64,000 nucleotides of DNA from Hymenochaete sp. R1 (Eukaryota > Basidiomycota > Agaricomycetes > Hymenochaetales > Hymenochaetaceae), in assembly GCA_019400425.1 (NCBI GenBank), contig JAFREE010000009.1, positions 248,001 to 312,000 on the forward strand, given 5' to 3'. The notes beneath the pieces are model-generated. The model saw only the letters and a program-made list of their open reading frames with translations, had not been told where the DNA came from and ran no database searches. Shown here piece by piece: positions 46,520 to 57,269 of this stretch (its first letter is position 1; each line of letters opens with the position of its first letter). The translations under genes were made by a program, and so were the position numbers.

Positions 46520-47638
46520 TCATGCGCGACCTTGATTCGAGCGAAGATTGGGCAAATAAGGATCAGACGCCTCCATCCTACCATCTTGACGGTTCTTCTC
46601 GTTTCGTACAATCTCTCCGATCACGTCCGCGCGTTGCTCGCTCCAAGGTTGAAGATCTGGACGGCTTTGAGTATTGGAAAATGGAGGAGCTGCGACATTT
46701 TGTTGCATGTGAAGCGCCTGATAATCGACTTGATAGGCTGGCGGCGACTCAATTCTGAACTGGCCGATGTTGCTGTTTCGCCGCGTCTTTGCCCTACGAC
46801 GCATGATGAAGACAAGGGCAGCGATGAGAATGGCTCCTCCCACACCCGCAACAACAGAGCCCACGATGGCACCAGGACTTTTCTTTGAACTGAAAGTTGA
46901 ACCTGTATTTGGGAACGAAGAAATGGATGCGGAAGGCAATGAAGTTGCGGCTGAGGCTGAGCGCGATGATCCAATCACGGTATCATTGTCTGCTCTATTA
47001 TGATTTCATCCAGTCAAGCATATCATCAAAGAAAGTACTCAAACGTACGTATAGATCACGTAGTCGAACAGAACCAATGATTGATTGCTCGTGCCAGTTT
47101 GAATCAGTAGCTGATGAGCGGTGTTTTCAAGCCCTGTCCTAGTAAATGCCGAGTAGTTGTACTGGAAGTCCGTCGTCGAAAGATCCGGCTGTCGCACGAA
47201 CTCCACTGCCGGCTCGTCGTCAAGAAAGAAATCGAGGTCCATGAGCGTCACAACATTTGTGACATTGTTTGCGAGGACGAAGAAGGCGTAAACAGCAGTA
47301 CCTAGCATTTGTAGGACTGAGTACCATGTTGTCTACCGTGCAAATAATCGCTCACCAGTGAACTGAATTTCAATGGACCGTGACACATTGTCAAAGAGAT
47401 AATAGGTAGTATCGTGCCACGTCCCGTCCAATACCCTTGACGAGTCAACTCGGGCACTTCCAGATTGCACAGGTCCTCTGAGCCAGTCGTCTGGCTCAGA
47501 CGGCCTATAAATCGGCCTTTGACCACTCAGTTCGTCTCCTTTGTCGTCATCGATGGTAACGTTCCGCGGGATAGCGCGTACTGTGTTGGGAAGAAATGTT
47601 ACAATTAGACAGAAGAGAAGGTCTCGGAAGGATATCAT
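46520..47638 (-). CDS. TM-E: single-pass membrane protein, GTWHD/PPxY family
   Basis: Exons 47638-47356, 47301-47049 and 46994-46520 (read on the minus strand) join exactly to 336 residues. The ATG at 47638 gives a good signal peptide; an in-frame ATG at 47665 would add nine residues. The ectodomain begins IPRNVTIDDDKGDELSGQRP and has DGTWHDTTYYL, AVYAFFVLANNV and SLVLFDYVIYT. The helix is at about 220-243 (GAIVGSVVAGVGGAILIAAL), followed by RRRAKTRR, PPAY at 263-266 and EASDPY at 320-325. All introns are GT-AG. It lies just downstream of P450-4 on the same strand, as TM-C and TM-D follow P450-1 on the other strand. Confidence 0.82.
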
Positions 47639-47743
47639 GATTCTGAAGGTGGTATTCCATAGCATTTCGTCCGTTTTATATGTTATAACTCATGGGCGTT
47701 TGTTTGCATCAACGCCCAACCACGGTCGTGTGGAAACATGTGT

Positions 47744-47807
47744 CTATAGAATCAGACCGATGATAATTTACGTCGTCTACGTCGGCTGAATTGGTCTGAT
47801 TCTATAG
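47744..47807. repeat. Perfect 15-bp inverted repeat between P450-4 and TM-E
   Basis: The left arm is CTATAGAATCAGACC at 47744-47758 and the right arm is its exact reverse complement at 47793-47807. The loop is 34 bases. It lies about 30 bp past the P450-4 stop and about 100 bp upstream of the TM-E start. It could be a 3'-end hairpin, a regulatory palindrome, or the ends of a tiny mobile-element remnant. No target-site duplication is evident. Confidence 0.7.
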
Positions 47808-47835
47808 TTGCAGATACAGGATTTGAAAATTGCAA

Positions 47836-50177
47836 TCACGCCAGATTCTCGATCGGTTCACAACCGCAGATCAACACCTTGCATTCCTTATTCCGAGGTT
47901 TTATCGAACATTTGAATGGAAAAGGTTTACTGTTTTCTAATCAGCAAGAGAACTATACGGATAGAGGCAGCGCACCTGGATGCTCCAGACATAAACACCA
48001 ATGGAGGCTTCTCCAGCGTGCCATCTCCATTGAGTGCAGGGCCTACATCCAAGGTTGCTAAGACGCTCGATACCAACAACCATGTGCCAGCATCGACAAA
48101 GTACCGGCCGGGGCAAATTCTTTCCGGGTAATCAATCAGTTCGAATCATTCGGCAAGTAAGCTTTGCAAAAGTCAATGGCAATACCTTCTTCCAAACCCA
48201 AAAACGAACGACCCAGGATCATCTGGACTGAAGACGTTCAGTCCGTGCAGATGATTTTTCTTGCGGGAGACCTGTTCGCGGAAGCGGTTTGGGTCGAACA
48301 CATCCGCGTCAGAAAAATATCTCGGGTCCCTGGTCATTTGCCTATTAGGAGAAGTGAGTCAAAACGCTTGTAGACCGATCAAGGACCAAGTCACAGTTCA
48401 CTGACCATATGTTCGGTATGATCGAAGACTTTTGAGGTATGACCATATCCTTGTACATGTCTTCGTTTGAATTAACATGTACCAGGCCTGTGCGAGTTCC
48501 GTTTTAGTATCCAGTTACTCGAAAAATGAGGACCTGGAACGCACCTAAAGGAACAGGTGGATTGAATCTGGTTTCACATTCGTCAATGGCCGAAGAACAA
48601 AGGAGAATCAAGTGCCTCCTTACCGTAGAATTTCCTTGATTATACAGTCTATGAATGGGAGTCGTGTCCTATCTTCGAGTGTAGGCAGCCTTCGCTGACC
48701 CAGAACCGAGTCGAGTTCGTTTTGTGCCTTCCTCGCGACATCGGGGTAGCAAGCCATCAAGAGCAGGAACGTTGATATAACAGCAATAGACTAGACCGAC
48801 GGATTGGTTCGCATTCATGTAATGATTATTTATGAGAATAAGAGCGTACAGTTTCAACACCAGCTATATCCGAAGAATGAATAACAGCTCATTATAAGAT
48901 ATGGATAGCTCCTTACCACCGTAAATAACAGCCCCGACGTTTTTTATGTCGTACTCGTGTTGCAAGTCCGAAACGCCAGAGGCCTCGTAAGCCTCCAATA
49001 GGTTTCCTACTAACGACGGTACCTTAATACCTTTCTTCTACTTGAACACACGCCTTCAGTAACGATTCTAGTCTTTTCATCGAATTGTTTCGGGCCACAT
49101 ACCCTCATATATTTCGTACGCTCGAAGGGCAGATCACGCATCCGTCCAACACACTTCTTGGTAACCCTCGCTCGTTGGATAAAGCCGGCACCAGGGAACC
49201 AAGTTGGCAAGTAGCGTACTGTATTCTTTAGTCAGTAATGGAGATGGAAATATGTATCATATGCTGCGTTTGTACTCACATAACGGGAGGAAGTCGACCA
49301 AGGAACCTCCAGGAACGCCCTCTGCGACAGTACGCGCTTCCGCCTCAGCCGCTAGATATATGAACTCATCATCGTCTGATACAATGTCGAGGCCATAAGT
49401 CATCTTAACGAGCGTGGAAGCTGTGAACCTGTTCAAGGGGTTGTACGGCAGAATAGTAAGAAACCTGAATGATACATATAAGAGTAGAAGTATAATACCG
49501 TTTAATGTGACGCATGAACCCGTCAGGATCTTTGACGAGGTTTTTCAATAAGATAGCAACTTGCTGTTGCTGAAGCCCACTGAACGCAAGAACCGCTCTT
49601 GAGTTGAGAGACTGCTGCATCATCCTACGATGCTTGCGCCATGTATCATCATAGTGCAAGAGGGAAAGCATATCACCCCATCCGATCCTATCATCCTCAT
49701 TATGAGCTATAGCAGTGCTCGAGAAGTGTGCCACGATGCTCACATTTCACCCCATAGCACCGAGCGCGGTCTATCGGAATACGTCGCGCCTCGCTTATCT
49801 AGCAACTCCCTCGCCGCTTCCACCGAATTCAAAATGATGACCGGACGGCCGAACATAGAGACATAGATAACGTCACCTTATCGAAGAGAACGATAAAACA
49901 TGTAGTTGAAAGCAATTAGTTAAGGACGAGCTGATGAGGACGAAAATGTATAGAACGACGTACCCCACTTCTTTGCCCACTCCGAAAACACCTTCCACTG
50001 GTACTCGGTTGGCATGATTCGCGCGTGGCCGATGAGTGGGTCGATGGGTGGGCCAGGCGGTAGCGCATCTTTCTTGGAATACAGAGCCAAGCGTGAAAAT
50101 CGGCTGATAGATAGAAAGAGTAGAGCAACGATAACGCTCGCCGCGAGAGCTTGAGACGCTGGCGAGCTGACACCCAT
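47836..50177 (-). CDS. P450-4: cytochrome P450 monooxygenase
   Basis: The ATG at 50177 gives a membrane anchor (QALAASVIVALLFLSISRF), then ALPPGPPIDPLIGHARIM. Next are VIYVSMFGRPVIILNSVEAA, IGWGDMLSLLHYDDTWRKHR, TLVKMTYGLDIVSDDDEFI, LPTWFPGAGFIQRARVTKKC and the exon KKGIKVPSLVGNLLEAYEAS. The ExxR-containing exon and SFVFGFGRR follow, then the heme exon with PGRYFVDAGTWLLVSSVLAT after a short intron. The last exon PFKCSIKPRNKECKVLI ends at the TGA at 47836-47838. All inspected junctions are GT-AG. Looks intact. It was probably the source, or a sister, of the P450-3 pseudogene. ER-anchored, substrate unknown. Confidence 0.82.
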
Positions 50178-51218
50178 CTTGCTCGTATCGTATGGTTCTG
50201 CTCGTCTGGTACAATCGCAGCGTTCGGGAGTGATAGACTAGAGATGAGACGACTCTTTTCTGCGTCGACTGATATCGGTCTTGCTATGGCGCATGCGCGA
50301 GAAATACCGAACCACTGACATCATTTATATTGGTCGGTATTGGCGTCGCTGCACTGAGCCGTGTCTATTCATATCTGGAGCGCACTTTTTGCTGAATAAA
50401 AATGAATGAATTGGTTGGTATAACTCATTCTTGAATGGGGCATGGACACCAAGCGGTCGTTGCAGATGCGCGACCTGTCAGTAAGATCGATAACGAGGGC
50501 AAGGCATGAAAGTTGAGGGATAGACCATGAAACTCTGGGCTCTGGCAGGCCAACGAGCCTTTGGGGATGGATAAAGTGCATTACAGCGTTATGTAATCTA
50601 CTGGGTAGCTGCTCTGTCCACGTGACCTTTTTATTCCCATTTCAATTTTCAACGTCTTTGATTGATGAAGGCATGCTAGGCGAGTTCAACGTAAATTTCA
50701 TAGACTTACAAGAGGATAGTGGGTTGGAATAAGGAATAGCCAAAGACTCCGATGACCGGCATACGAGAATGGATTTAACAAAACCCTGGTCGGGATATTG
50801 AAAACAACAAAGCAAACATGCAAGAAGAACGGGGAGAATGATGTATCGCATTACATGTAGGACAGAAATAATAGGCAAAAAAAGTCGATCAGAAAGCATC
50901 AGAGTACGGAACCTATGAGAATATAAAGAAACACTGAAAGAGAGAAATTAAAGATATGCTTGGGGATGGGAAAGATATGGTCGTATTACTAAGAAAGCAA
51001 CAAAGGAAGGAAGAAAAGGGGGAAATATTAAAAGTGTTCTTGGCATGTAGAAAACCCGAGTCTAGAAAAGAAACCAAAAATGCACAGTGGGAGCATGAAA
51101 GTCGTGTACGTGTATGATCGTTTGTTCATAAACCCATTGCTTCTCGTTCTTCCTACAACAACCCTCCGGCGGCAATCTTATGAAAATAGCCTCCACTCAA
51201 CCTATGACAGAGTAAGTC
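50178..51218. other. Intergenic
   Basis: P450-4 upstream region and the 3' end of the Ser/Pro-rich gene. The stretch 50900-51080 is purine-rich on the plus strand (many gaaag runs), as expected of a pyrimidine-rich 3' UTR on the minus strand. No gene recognised. Confidence 0.4.
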
Positions 51219-53909
51219 TCATGAATATACCCTCGACTTCTCCCGAGGCTGAGCATAGACTCCGTTCACAGGGTCTCTCAGAATAAGAGATGACTTGCGC
51301 AGCCCCAATGCATTCTCACTATACCACTTCTCCCACTCCTTCTCTCTACCTTTCTCCCCGTCACGACCAACGTCCCGAGGTTCACGTTTCTTCGGAACCC
51401 AACCTCCATGTCGACTCGAGGGAACGGATGCGGGCATGATCGGTGCGGGTTGAGAAATTTTGGGTTTGGGGTTCGGAGTGGGCGTCAATGATGGATGGCC
51501 CGGGGCGGAATGAGGATGGGGTTGGGTATGAGCGTATGTATGAGGTCGAGGATGCGGTGTCGGTACAGGATGGGACCTTGAACGTCTTCGTCGTTGCTCG
51601 TAATCGCCTTGTTCAATCGGATGCCGAGCCTCATATCTTTCGTCCTCTGCATCTTCCGCTGCGGGAACACGTAAAACTTTAGGCGTGGGTGTGTACTGGC
51701 GCGTCCTGTCATCGTACCGATACGGCACAGCGGAGTGCGGTTGATACGGCGTTGGAGTGGAAAGCGAGCGTGTTGCTCTCAAGTCAAGGTCAGCTTCGTC
51801 GGAGTCCGGCGGGGTGGGGATGTCGTACTGGTCAACAGGTACATGCAGACTGCGTTGATGTTTAGACACGTAAGGCTGGGTCACGGGTACAGTTATCATC
51901 GGTTCGGCGACGGGTATCGTTGGTGCTAGAGGCCGAGATTTGGATTTACTGGAGCTACGTGCCCGAGTTTCCTGATCGTGGTGCTTTCGAGCCCTGTGGT
52001 AAGCAGCATCATGATTTTCGTACTCTGTCGGTGAAATGTCTCTTCTCGATTGTCGAGACGTCTTCGAACGGGAACGTTCAACGTGGGTTGACCAGCGAGC
52101 TGCTTCTACTTCCTCGAGAGTCTCTTCGGGAGGAGTCGGCAATCGTTTGTTAACATTAATTGCCTCTCGAAGAACCTCCTGTTTCCGCTCTCTGCGACTG
52201 CGAGGTACTCGTTCATCTCGAACTTGGCTTGAGAGTAGACGAGACTCGGCTTCCGGAGGTCGTACAGGTAAGGAAGATGGTATTGGGGTAGATCGGGCTC
52301 GACTCCTGGGCGAGTAAGGTGCATTTCCCTCTAGAGAGCGCAATGCGGCTGCCTGCTGGTCAGCGTGTGCGAGCGGTCGTTCAAGTGACGCATCTCGAGT
52401 TCGTGTTTCTTCAGCCCGATTAATAACGATATCCCGTATACCACCTATCCAGGCCCGATAACCATGCCAGTTGTCTGTGGGTGCGACTGAGTCGGCACGT
52501 TCCTTTCCTTTCGCGCTCTCCTCCGACGGTCCTCGTTTGTTAGACTGGAGTACACCATTCTCCAACACCCCGCTCAAAATAAGCTCGAGAAGTGTCCACT
52601 CCTTCTTGTCGTACTCTTCTTCGTCGGTTCCATCACGGTCTTCGTCATCCTCTATCTGGAGCACATCCACGAGAGCCTTGGCAGGAAGAATGTACGGCCG
52701 AGCCTTATCGATTTCTGATGAAATATCCATCCTTGGCATTCCTGCCAAAGGGATAGAAGATGTTGAACCCCGCCAGAAGGGAAGAAGGAAAGTTTCCATA
52801 CTCCGAATCAGGTATGCTTGATCGCCGGTTGATTCGACTGAAGACTTTGACCGCGAGCTGCTACGAGTTGTAGAGGAAGGCACGACATGCAAAATACGAG
52901 CCTTCCGAGCCCTGGCCAAGGCCGGAAAGTTAGCCAAGGTAGACTGGGAAGGGTTTGCTAATGTCATGGAAGACATGGATCGCATCCTCTCGCTGTTTTC
53001 TGCCGACCCGGAGGAAGGAGATGGTTTGGGCGCCCGAAAGAAACTCCAACGCCGAGCGGACTTAGAGCGTAGCAGAGAAGGCTTCGATCTGGAAGCCTCG
53101 CCTGAACCGAAGCGTGTCGAAGAACCGAAGTCGGGCGGATGTGAAAGGTATGGACGGGTCAAAGTAGTGACAAGAATTGTAGCCTTCAAAACGGCTTTAT
53201 CGGAAGCATCGGCGGGGAGAAAGTTGACGATAATGTCGAACGGCCGAACTGGGGAATCGGGTTGGGATGATTGTCGTCGTAGGGACTTGAAGGAGAACCG
53301 ACGAGACATCCGCGGATTGGGTTCGGGGAGGCTTGCAAACGAAGTTTCATACGCGACGCCATGACGCAAACGCCCGTACGTCTCGCTCATTTTCACGCTG
53401 TCAGGAGCTGGACTGACTTCTTCCAACAATTCCTGAACCCTCGGACCATTCTCACGCCTCCAGATGCGCGCAACTTGGAGTGCCCATTCGAGAATGTCTA
53501 TGAGACGGGAGGCACCGGCATCTTCGATGGCAATTGGTGAGCGAAGACGTAGAATGTGGACGGCTGGGTAAGCCTTGGCGGGGATGGGCGGTGGCCTGTG
53601 ACAAGCAACAATGACAAGTGAAGAGGCGAGTTGCTGTGATTCGAAAAGCGCCTCCAATGCGGTCATGGAAGGCTCTTTAGAGCTTCAATTTCAGATCTAC
53701 TTCTGATCATAGGCCAGGAAAGACTCACGACCGACGGTGAGAACAACTCTTCTCTCTAGATGAAGTAGCAGAGGCTTCTGCAGCGCATTCAAGTCAAATG
53801 TCCATGGTCTTCGGCCCGACGAACTTGACTGAGAATGGCTTGAGAACGGGTCTAGAGGAAATTTTGGTCGGAAAGCATCGTAGCTCGCTGGACCCCTCGA
53901 AGGGGGCAT
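51219..53909 (-). CDS. Large Ser/Pro/Arg-rich protein, conserved N-terminal domain
   Basis: Two exons. The ATG at 53909 begins MPPSRGPASYDAFRPKFPLD. The short first exon ends HLERRVVLTVG and joins PSMTALEALFESQQLASSLV over an intron near 53681-53728. The second exon is one frame of about 815 codons to the stop at 51219-51221. The first 120 residues and a middle segment (AYLIRSMETFLLPFWRGSTS, ARPYILPAKALVDVLQIEDD, WTLLELILSGVLENGVL) look folded. The rest is disordered, with Ser/Arg tracts, PTPP repeats and a His/Pro-rich stretch (HPRPHTYAHTQPHPHSAPGH). No catalytic motif. Likely a conserved basidiomycete scaffold or signalling protein; function unknown. Confidence 0.75.
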
Positions 53910-55637
53910 TGTCGAGGACGTTGTCGACGATGAAGGAGAGGAAAAGAGATTGGTGATGATGGTAAAAGCCAAGCCACTTAGCCCAGGGGAGGATTGGAAC
54001 TGGCCGCCGGGAGACTGCGCGGCCGTTGAATGCTCGCTCGAACGACGCGCTCAACTCAAACAAAAACAAACAAATGAACGTCATTTCTCCCCTTACACGT
54101 AATCATCTTCTCGCTCGAGGTGGTTGACCAGACATCATTCCCATTGTGGCTGAAGTCCGAGTCGTGCATATTGGCACAAAACTAAAGTTGAAGGGGACAC
54201 CGACGGATTCGAGTCTTCTCAGTAGTTTTGAAGACCTGATAATAGTATACATGAAGTCTATTGGCACTATCCAATGTATTGGATATCTCAAAAGCACAAA
54301 ATGGATAGGTTTTTTTGTGTGGATTTGTGACCTTGGTGATGTTTTATTCTGGGAATATACCTTGTATTTGATTTCTGATAGTACTGGTATTTACACAAAA
54401 TTGACAAATCCGAATCATTCTCGACGTTCCGGGCTAGGCTACAGCTTCTGGCTCTACTGCTTGTGTTCATCTCTTGCTGACTCACTGAGACATGGTACAT
54501 CACAACACTCGTGCCTGTACCTCAAGCCATGGGTCATTTCTGTGGAACTTAGAACTTAAGCCAGTGGCCTCTTTGAACTGAGAATTGGATATGTACTGGG
54601 GTGGCATGGCTTGTCTTGTTCACATTCGTAGTGCCACTCCTGCGTCTGCGTGAGGATGCTTATGTAATATATGATTAAGCATGATCGACAATTTACCTTT
54701 TTTGGGTGATGAGCGGTGAAGGAGAAGGCCAGCCGAATTCCGACCGGATCCGAGTTTGTTCTCTTTGTCTTTTTCTCCGCTGGATGGGTGGACAAGCTCT
54801 GGGCTGGAGAGGGGAGACATTGATATTCATCTATTTCTCGGAGATTGTGCTCGTAGAAGTACACGTTGAAGATAACCATCAGCCTCTTTTTTATCCCGAT
54901 TTGCTCGACATCAGTGTTCAAAGAACGAAGCTTCACCGCCCATCGTCCTTTCAATCTTCGTTTCCCCTCGCCTCGTTGCGCAGACTCGTGCACTTGGATG
55001 CGATCTAATATGCTAATCGTGTAGGTTCCTGGACGGGCATACCCTAATGACAGTTGCTTATACCCTCTTGTTTTGCAGACGCTTGCCTTCTCGCCTCCAT
55101 TGGCGGTGACCAAGGGGGTACCTGGTTGAACAACTTGCTTGTCTCTTGCATCGCGACATGCAAGATCGCCATGGGTTTATTCGACACTGGGTGTTTCAGC
55201 GTTTTTCTGCGAACCTTTGGACCTAGCCGAGCGCTCGAAAAGCTCCATTGTCCTTTTCAGCCAAACATGCGTTGCCTCGTTGCCTCTGTCTTTATCACAT
55301 AATGGCCCTTCGCCGCCATTGAGTCCTCGAACGATTTGCAGTTTTGGGAAAAGACTCTGGGCCCGCGCACACATCCTCATTTACATCCGTCCCATCCCCC
55401 ACCACTTTCGTTTGTCACAATGCATCGAGGTGATTATAGCGTGTGTTGTCATCCTAATTTGGACATCTGGCTCAGGCCACCGAAGGGTCATTGTGGGCTC
55501 TTTGGCGGGTCCGCAAATGTTAGAAATAGCAGGTCTTGCTCCGAGGAAGGCTCTCTACCATCCAACTCAATCCCCGACTTCAACTCCGCATCTTATTTCT
55601 CTCGAACTTCTATCAGCAACATATCTACAGTGCGATC
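53910..55637. other. Long divergent intergenic region upstream of the HMG gene
   Basis: No supported gene. Several overlapping frames exist on both strands (for example the minus frame at 54556-55113, with no ATG), but none shows a domain or clear splice pattern. The stretch 55250-55637 is pyrimidine-rich on the plus strand, as fungal promoters and 5' UTRs often are. A long leader or upstream exons of the HMG gene could lie here. Confidence 0.4.
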
Positions 55638-57057
55638 ATGCCACGGTTCCGTAACGACTTCCAGTCCATTCCAGCAGTACCGTCGCGTTTCGGTCAGTCA
55701 CACTTAGCTTGTAATCAAAAACTCTGTATTCTGACTTATACTTTTTCTAGCTTCCGTCACTCTTGATGATGTCGCCGAATCCGACCATATGCGGCGCAAA
55801 GCACAGCAATGGCTTCAGCAACCCACTCCTAACCCATCTCCAACGTCTTTGCATTCCCCTCTACCGGACTCTCCCTCCTTTGCTCTCGGTCCCAATGCAC
55901 CCTTCCCAGCTCCTTCCGCCTCCTCTTTTTCCGCCAAACCAAAACGCAAGCACACGGCTCGTCGCGACACCGACGAGCCTCACATCCCACGCCCCCGCAA
56001 CGCATTTATCCTTTACCGCTCGCACGTCCTCGAGCAAGGCGTACCCATCGAGACGAAGCAGCAGAACCAGAAGTCGGTCATCATAGCGAAGCGGTGGAAG
56101 GCTGAATCAAAACCCGTGCGCGAGGCGTTTGAAAAATTGGCGAGAGAGGAGAAAAGGAGGCACGCGCTGTTGTATCCCGATTACAAGTACGCGCCAGGGA
56201 CGAAGAAACCTGCTTCTGGGGGAGGAAAGAAGGCATCGACGGCGACTACTACAGCAGGAACGGGAATCTTTTCTTCGACGATCGAACGCGAGGCAAAGCC
56301 GGCAAAGAGAAGGAGGATGGTGAGCGACGACGATGACGACGAGTGGTTCTCCAGTCGAAAGGCTCAGAAAGCTCACCGTGCGAAGAAACCAGAGCTGACG
56401 ATGCCAACGCCAGAGCCATCTCCCACTCCCGAGCCCGAGCCTCTCCCCCAACATCTAACGCTCCACTTGCCGGAGCCCTCCCTTTCCCCAAGCCAGAGTC
56501 CGAGTATTCAGAGCGAGGACTTCGTCGAGGACGCGCTCGAGCCCAACACCATCTTCTCGAACTATTTCAACTCGCTGAAGCGTACGCTCAACGTATGTTA
56601 CTTTCCTCGCACACATTTATTTTATTCCGCCTTACTTTGCTCCGCACCTCGACTTAACTAACTTTCTGTTCTTTTCTGTTCTTTTTCTATGCGCGTTCAG
56701 GATCTCGAAGAGCAAAGTTACGAAATCGACTGCCCGGTCCCAATGTTCTCCATACCCGACCCGGTCCTCCCTTCAAAAGACTTGTGTACTCGTCCTATGC
56801 CTTGCCTCGCATCGACCGCTTTCCCCACTTTCGCACCTGTATTCTCTTTTGAGAACCGAAACGTAACGGTACCATTTCCGGAGGTCATGCCTCAATTGAA
56901 CGACGATTTCGTCAATCATTGTACACCATCTTTTGACCCTTTTTGGACTATGGAAGGAGATATGGGTTCAAGCGGATGGCTGTGGGATGCTAATGGGAAC
57001 TTTATGGATAATACTAACGCTACTGTTGATGAGTTCCTTAACGAAATTTTGGCTTGA
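55638..57057 (+). CDS. HMG-box transcription factor, 417 aa
   Basis: Exons 55638-55692, 55751-56592 and 56701-57057 join exactly (1254 bases). After a Pro/Ser-rich N-terminus, a single HMG box spans about residues 96-167. It contains HIPRPRNAFILYRSHVL, then KSVIIAKRWKAES, FEKLAREEKRRHALLYPDY. The RPxNAFxLYR opening places it with sequence-specific MATA/Sox-like boxes rather than HMGB proteins. A basic patch with KRRR follows, then an acidic DDDDDE run, a PTPEPSPTPEPEP repeat and an acidic C-terminal region that may activate transcription. Related fungal proteins regulate mating, fruiting and stress genes. No homeodomain, pheromone or receptor gene is nearby, so it is not evidently a mating locus. 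Confidence 0.88.
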
Positions 57058-57269
57058 TTATGACTTTTTCCTCGTATGATTTTTTAACATGTATTCGTAG
57101 GCGATCTGATTCCATTTTCGTGAATGTTTTCTTAGGATAATTCAAATTCTCAATGACATCTTAACTTCACTCATCTCAGCTTTCAATGGCCCATTTATGG
57201 TCCATGCATATATTTAAGCTGGTCGTCTATCTTTGGAACAACAAAAATATAACAAAATGAAATGAAATT

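Noticed and set aside
26150..50177. A complete secondary-metabolite biosynthetic cluster
   Set aside because: P450 genes are present, but no polyketide synthase, NRPS, terpene synthase, prenyltransferase, methyltransferase or transporter was found.
52966..53364. Plus-strand frame of 132 codons inside the Ser/Pro-rich gene
   Set aside because: It is antisense to a clear 815-codon exon. The Arg/Glu-rich composition is what the reverse of Ser/Pro/Arg codons gives.
54556..55113. Long minus-strand frame of 185 codons
   Set aside because: It has no ATG start, no domain and mixed low-complexity composition, and it overlaps frames on the other strand. Probably chance.
55638..57057. Mating-type locus
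   Set aside because: An HMG-box gene alone is not diagnostic in Agaricomycetes. No homeodomain pair, pheromone precursor or STE3-type receptor is in the window.
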